The notes beneath the pieces were generated by a model, which saw only the letters and a program-made list of their open reading frames with translations, did no database searches and had not been told where the DNA came from. A stretch of 37,746 nucleotides of DNA, from positions 1 to 37,746 of the forward strand of contig DASXOA010000263.1 of NCBI GenBank assembly GCA_036494675.1, written 5' to 3'. Shown one piece after another: positions 36,138 through 37,746 of this stretch; position 1 is the stretch's first letter; each line of letters begins with the position of its first letter. The position numbers and the translations under genes were made by a program. This DNA is from Rugosimonospora sp036494675. Its GTDB lineage: Bacteria > Actinomycetota > Actinomycetes > Mycobacteriales > Micromonosporaceae.

Positions 36138-36833
36138 GTGACCGCCGATCCGCTCGCTCTCGTCGCCGACATCGACCGGGCCACCCAGCGGGTGATCGCC
36201 ACGGCCGGCGACCTCGGCGATCCGGCCGCACCATCGCTGCTGCCCGGCTGGTCCCGGGGGCACGTGCTGACCCACCTCGCGCGCAACGCCGACGGCATGG
36301 TCAACCTGCTCGCCTGGGCGCGCACCGGCGTGGTCACGCCGCAGTACCCCAGCTGGGACGCCCGGACGGCGGACATCGAGGCGGGTGCCCGGCGCCCGCT
36401 CGCCGAACTCATCGTGGACGTGCGCGACAGCGCCGCCCGGTTCGCCGAGGCCGCCTCGGAGCTACCCGCCGAGGCGTGGTCGGTGGAACTGGACCTGAAG
36501 AACGGCCCGGCCCCGGCCGCGCTGGTGCCCTGGCGACGGCTGCGCGAGGTCGAGGTCCACCACGTGGATCTGGGCGCCGCCTACGCGCCCCGCGACTGGC
36601 CGGAGGCCTTCGCGCACCGCCTGCTCCACGAGGTCGCGGGCGGGCTCGACGGCGTCTCGTGCACGCTGCGCCCGGCATCGCTCGGGCACCCGGTCATCAT
36701 CGGTACCGGCGAGGGCCCGAGCGTCGGCGGGCCGGCGTACGCGCTGGCCGCCTGGCTCGCCGGCCGATCCACCGGCGACGGACTCACGGTGGACCCGATC
36801 GGGCCACTGCCCACCATTCCGGATTGGATCTGA
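36138..36833 (+). CDS. Maleylpyruvate isomerase-family (MDMPI/DinB-like) mycothiol-dependent enzyme homologue
   Basis: A 231-residue protein with the DinB-like four-helix metal site of mycothiol-dependent maleylpyruvate isomerases: His46 (LTHLARNADGM) plus Glu137-x3-His141 (EVEVHHVDLG). The C-terminal half (VSCTLRPASLGHPVIIGTG...AYALAAWLAGR) resembles the SCP2-like MDMPI C-terminal domain. Family members use mycothiol as cofactor; the substrate here is unknown. GTG 36138 is preferred because the upstream part of the open frame is low-complexity and a -10-like TACGGT lies 7 nt before it. Only 4 bp separate it from the metallo-hydrolase gene, a two-gene unit that I recall as conserved near uvrA. 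Confidence 0.85.
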   Translation: MTADPLALVADIDRATQRVIATAGDLGDPAAPSLLPGWSRGHVLTHLARNADGMVNLLAWARTGVVTPQYPSWDARTADIEAGARRPLAELIVDVRDSAARFAEAASELPAEAWSVELDLKNGPAPAALVPWRRLREVEVHHVDLGAAYAPRDWPEAFAHRLLHEVAGGLDGVSCTLRPASLGHPVIIGTGEGPSVGGPAYALAAWLAGRSTGDGLTVDPIGPLPTIPDWI

Positions 36834-36837
36834 GCCC

Positions 36838-37491
36838 ATGCCTTACACCGGCGTCGTTTCACCGGGCTCCGCGCCGCAGGTGCGGGAGCTTGCCGACCTG
36901 GTCATCACGAAGCTCTCCGTCGGCCCGATGGACAACAACGCCTACCTGTTGCGCTGCTCGAACACCGGCGACCAGGTGCTGATCGACGCGGCCAACGAGC
37001 CGGAGCGCCTGCTGTCCCTGGCGGGTACGGCGGGACTGTCCACAGTGGTCACCACGCATCAGCACGCCGACCACTGGCAGGGGCTGTCCGAGGTGGTGAC
37101 CGCCACGAAGGCGCGCTCGCTGGCGCACCGGTTGGACGCCGCGGAGCTTCCGGTGCGCTCGGAGACGGTCGAGGAGGGCGCGGTGATCCCGGTCGGCGAC
37201 TGCGGGCTGGAGGTCATTCACCTGGTGGGCCACACGCCGGGCTCGATCGCGCTGCTGTACCGGGACCCGGCCGGGGCGCCGCACCTGTTCACGGGGGACT
37301 CGCTGTTCCCGGGCGGGGTCGGCAACACGCAGGGTGACACGCAACGGTTCGCCTCGCTCATCGACGACGTGGAGCACAAGCTGTTCGACCGGCTCCCGGA
37401 CGAGACCTGGGTGTACCCGGGTCACGGCAAGGACACCACGCTGGGCGCGGAGCGGCCATCGGTACCGGAGTGGCGTGCCAGGGGCTGGTAG
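36838..37491 (+). CDS. Metallo-beta-lactamase-fold hydrolase (glyoxalase II-like)
   Basis: A 217-residue protein with the full binuclear metal site: His74-x-His76-x-Asp78-His79 (THQHADHW), His132 (VGHTPGS), Asp154 (FTGDSLFPGG) and His196 (YPGHGKDT). The sequence resembles YcbL/glyoxalase II-like thioesterases, which hydrolyse glutathione-type thioesters. In a mycothiol producer, a mycothiol thioester is a reasonable guess, strengthened by the adjacent MDMPI-family gene; this is inference. ATG at 36838 lies 4 bp after the upstream stop. Confidence 0.92.
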   Translation: MPYTGVVSPGSAPQVRELADLVITKLSVGPMDNNAYLLRCSNTGDQVLIDAANEPERLLSLAGTAGLSTVVTTHQHADHWQGLSEVVTATKARSLAHRLDAAELPVRSETVEEGAVIPVGDCGLEVIHLVGHTPGSIALLYRDPAGAPHLFTGDSLFPGGVGNTQGDTQRFASLIDDVEHKLFDRLPDETWVYPGHGKDTTLGAERPSVPEWRARGW

Positions 37492-37620
37492 GTCTGCCCC
37501 AGTTACCGCAGGATCGACTCGACGCGCTACACCTCGATGATCGGCCAGTCGGGCGGCAGCAAGCCGTTCATCGGCAATCCTCATAGGCACATTTACATCA
37601 ATACTCATGATTCATATGCT
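37492..37620 (+). pseudogene. Coding-like remnant in frame after the MBL-hydrolase stop
   Basis: After the TAG at 37489-37491 the same frame stays open for 42 codons to a TAG at 37618-37620. Codons 37504-37575 (24 in a row, including RIDSTRYTSMIGQSGG) all end in G or C, as in the real genes here; the other forward frames do not show this. After 37576 the sequence abruptly becomes A+T-rich. There is no start codon or ribosome-binding site, and I do not recognise the peptide. It may be a fragment of a lost gene; identity is unknown. Confidence 0.3.
37592..37620 (+). promoter_or_regulatory. Promoter of the secreted-protein gene
   Basis: TTTACA (37592-37597), 17 nt, TATGCT (37615-37620): the best sigma-70-type promoter in the window. 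It lies in a strikingly A+T-rich stretch, about 40 nt before the GTG start. Overlaps the end of the coding-like remnant. Confidence 0.65.
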
Positions 37621-37660
37621 TAGCGCATCCGCCATTTCCCTTCGACACAGGGAGACACCC

Positions 37661-37746
37661 GTGCGCTATCGACGCCAGGCCGGAATCGGACTCGCGGTCA
37701 TCGCGGCACTGTCCACTCTGGCGCTACCCGGCTCACCCGCAGCCGG
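37661..37746 (+). CDS. Secreted protein, signal peptide only (partial, runs off right edge)
   Basis: GTG at 37661 with GGGAG 6 nt upstream opens a frame of 28 complete codons to the window end. MRYRRQ forms a basic n-region, AGIGLAVIAALSTLALPG a hydrophobic core, and SPAA a likely signal-peptidase I site. So the gene encodes a Sec-exported protein whose mature part is outside the window. No function can be assigned. Confidence 0.75.
   Translation, partial: MRYRRQAGIGLAVIAALSTLALPGSPAA

Overview
This is GC-rich (about 70% or more) actinobacterial chromosome. The gene set and order point to the Micromonosporaceae (Micromonospora, Salinispora and relatives): RbpA, WhiA, a mycothiol-type maleylpyruvate isomerase homologue, OpcA, many GTG starts and 4-nt ATGA/GTGA overlaps. 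No tRNA, rRNA, CRISPR array, insertion sequence or prophage is visible. The window is essentially core chromosome.

Layout. (1) 1-2006: end of a Vms1-like release-factor homologue cut by the window edge, a HAD hydrolase and a LysE-type exporter, all on the minus strand. (2) 2135-8637, minus: a complete suf operon, sufR-sufB-sufD-Rieske ferredoxin-sufC-sufS-sufU-sufT, closed by a strong hairpin. A SufR-type operator overlaps the sufR start codon. (3) 8783-12256: heme A synthase ctaA (plus), an uncharacterised small protein coupled to an ATP-grasp ligase (minus), and heme O synthase ctaB (minus). (4) 12783-21229, plus: pentose-phosphate cluster tkt-tal-pgi-zwf-opcA-pgl. (5) 21291-30673, minus: gap-pgk-tpiA and secG-rbpA, preceded by the uvrC-rapZ-yvcK-whiA cluster. 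(6) 30845-35946, minus: a Rieske lipoprotein, uvrA with an SOS box, and rsgA. (7) 36138-37746, plus: a MDMPI-like protein, a metallo-beta-lactamase-fold hydrolase, a coding-like remnant, and the signal peptide of a secreted protein cut by the right edge.

How the genes fit together: Suf builds Fe-S clusters under SufR feedback. CtaB and CtaA make heme A for the aa3 oxidase. The oxidative and non-oxidative pentose-phosphate enzymes supply NADPH, with OpcA assisting G6PDH. Gap/Pgk/TpiA form the lower glycolytic trunk, beside the central-carbon regulator YvcK. UvrA and UvrC belong to nucleotide excision repair.

The less ordinary signals are mostly at nucleotide level. Three mini-ORFs tile intergenic gaps with 4-nt overlaps at both ends. 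A 13-bp palindrome resembling fused DnaA boxes recurs inside genes. A 27-bp near-perfect palindrome precedes rbpA, and a strong inverted repeat separates zwf from opcA. UvrA has a histone-like lysine/alanine tail, the small-protein/ATP-grasp pair is uncharacterised, and a coding-like fossil lies near the right end. I found no clear new defence or mobile system.
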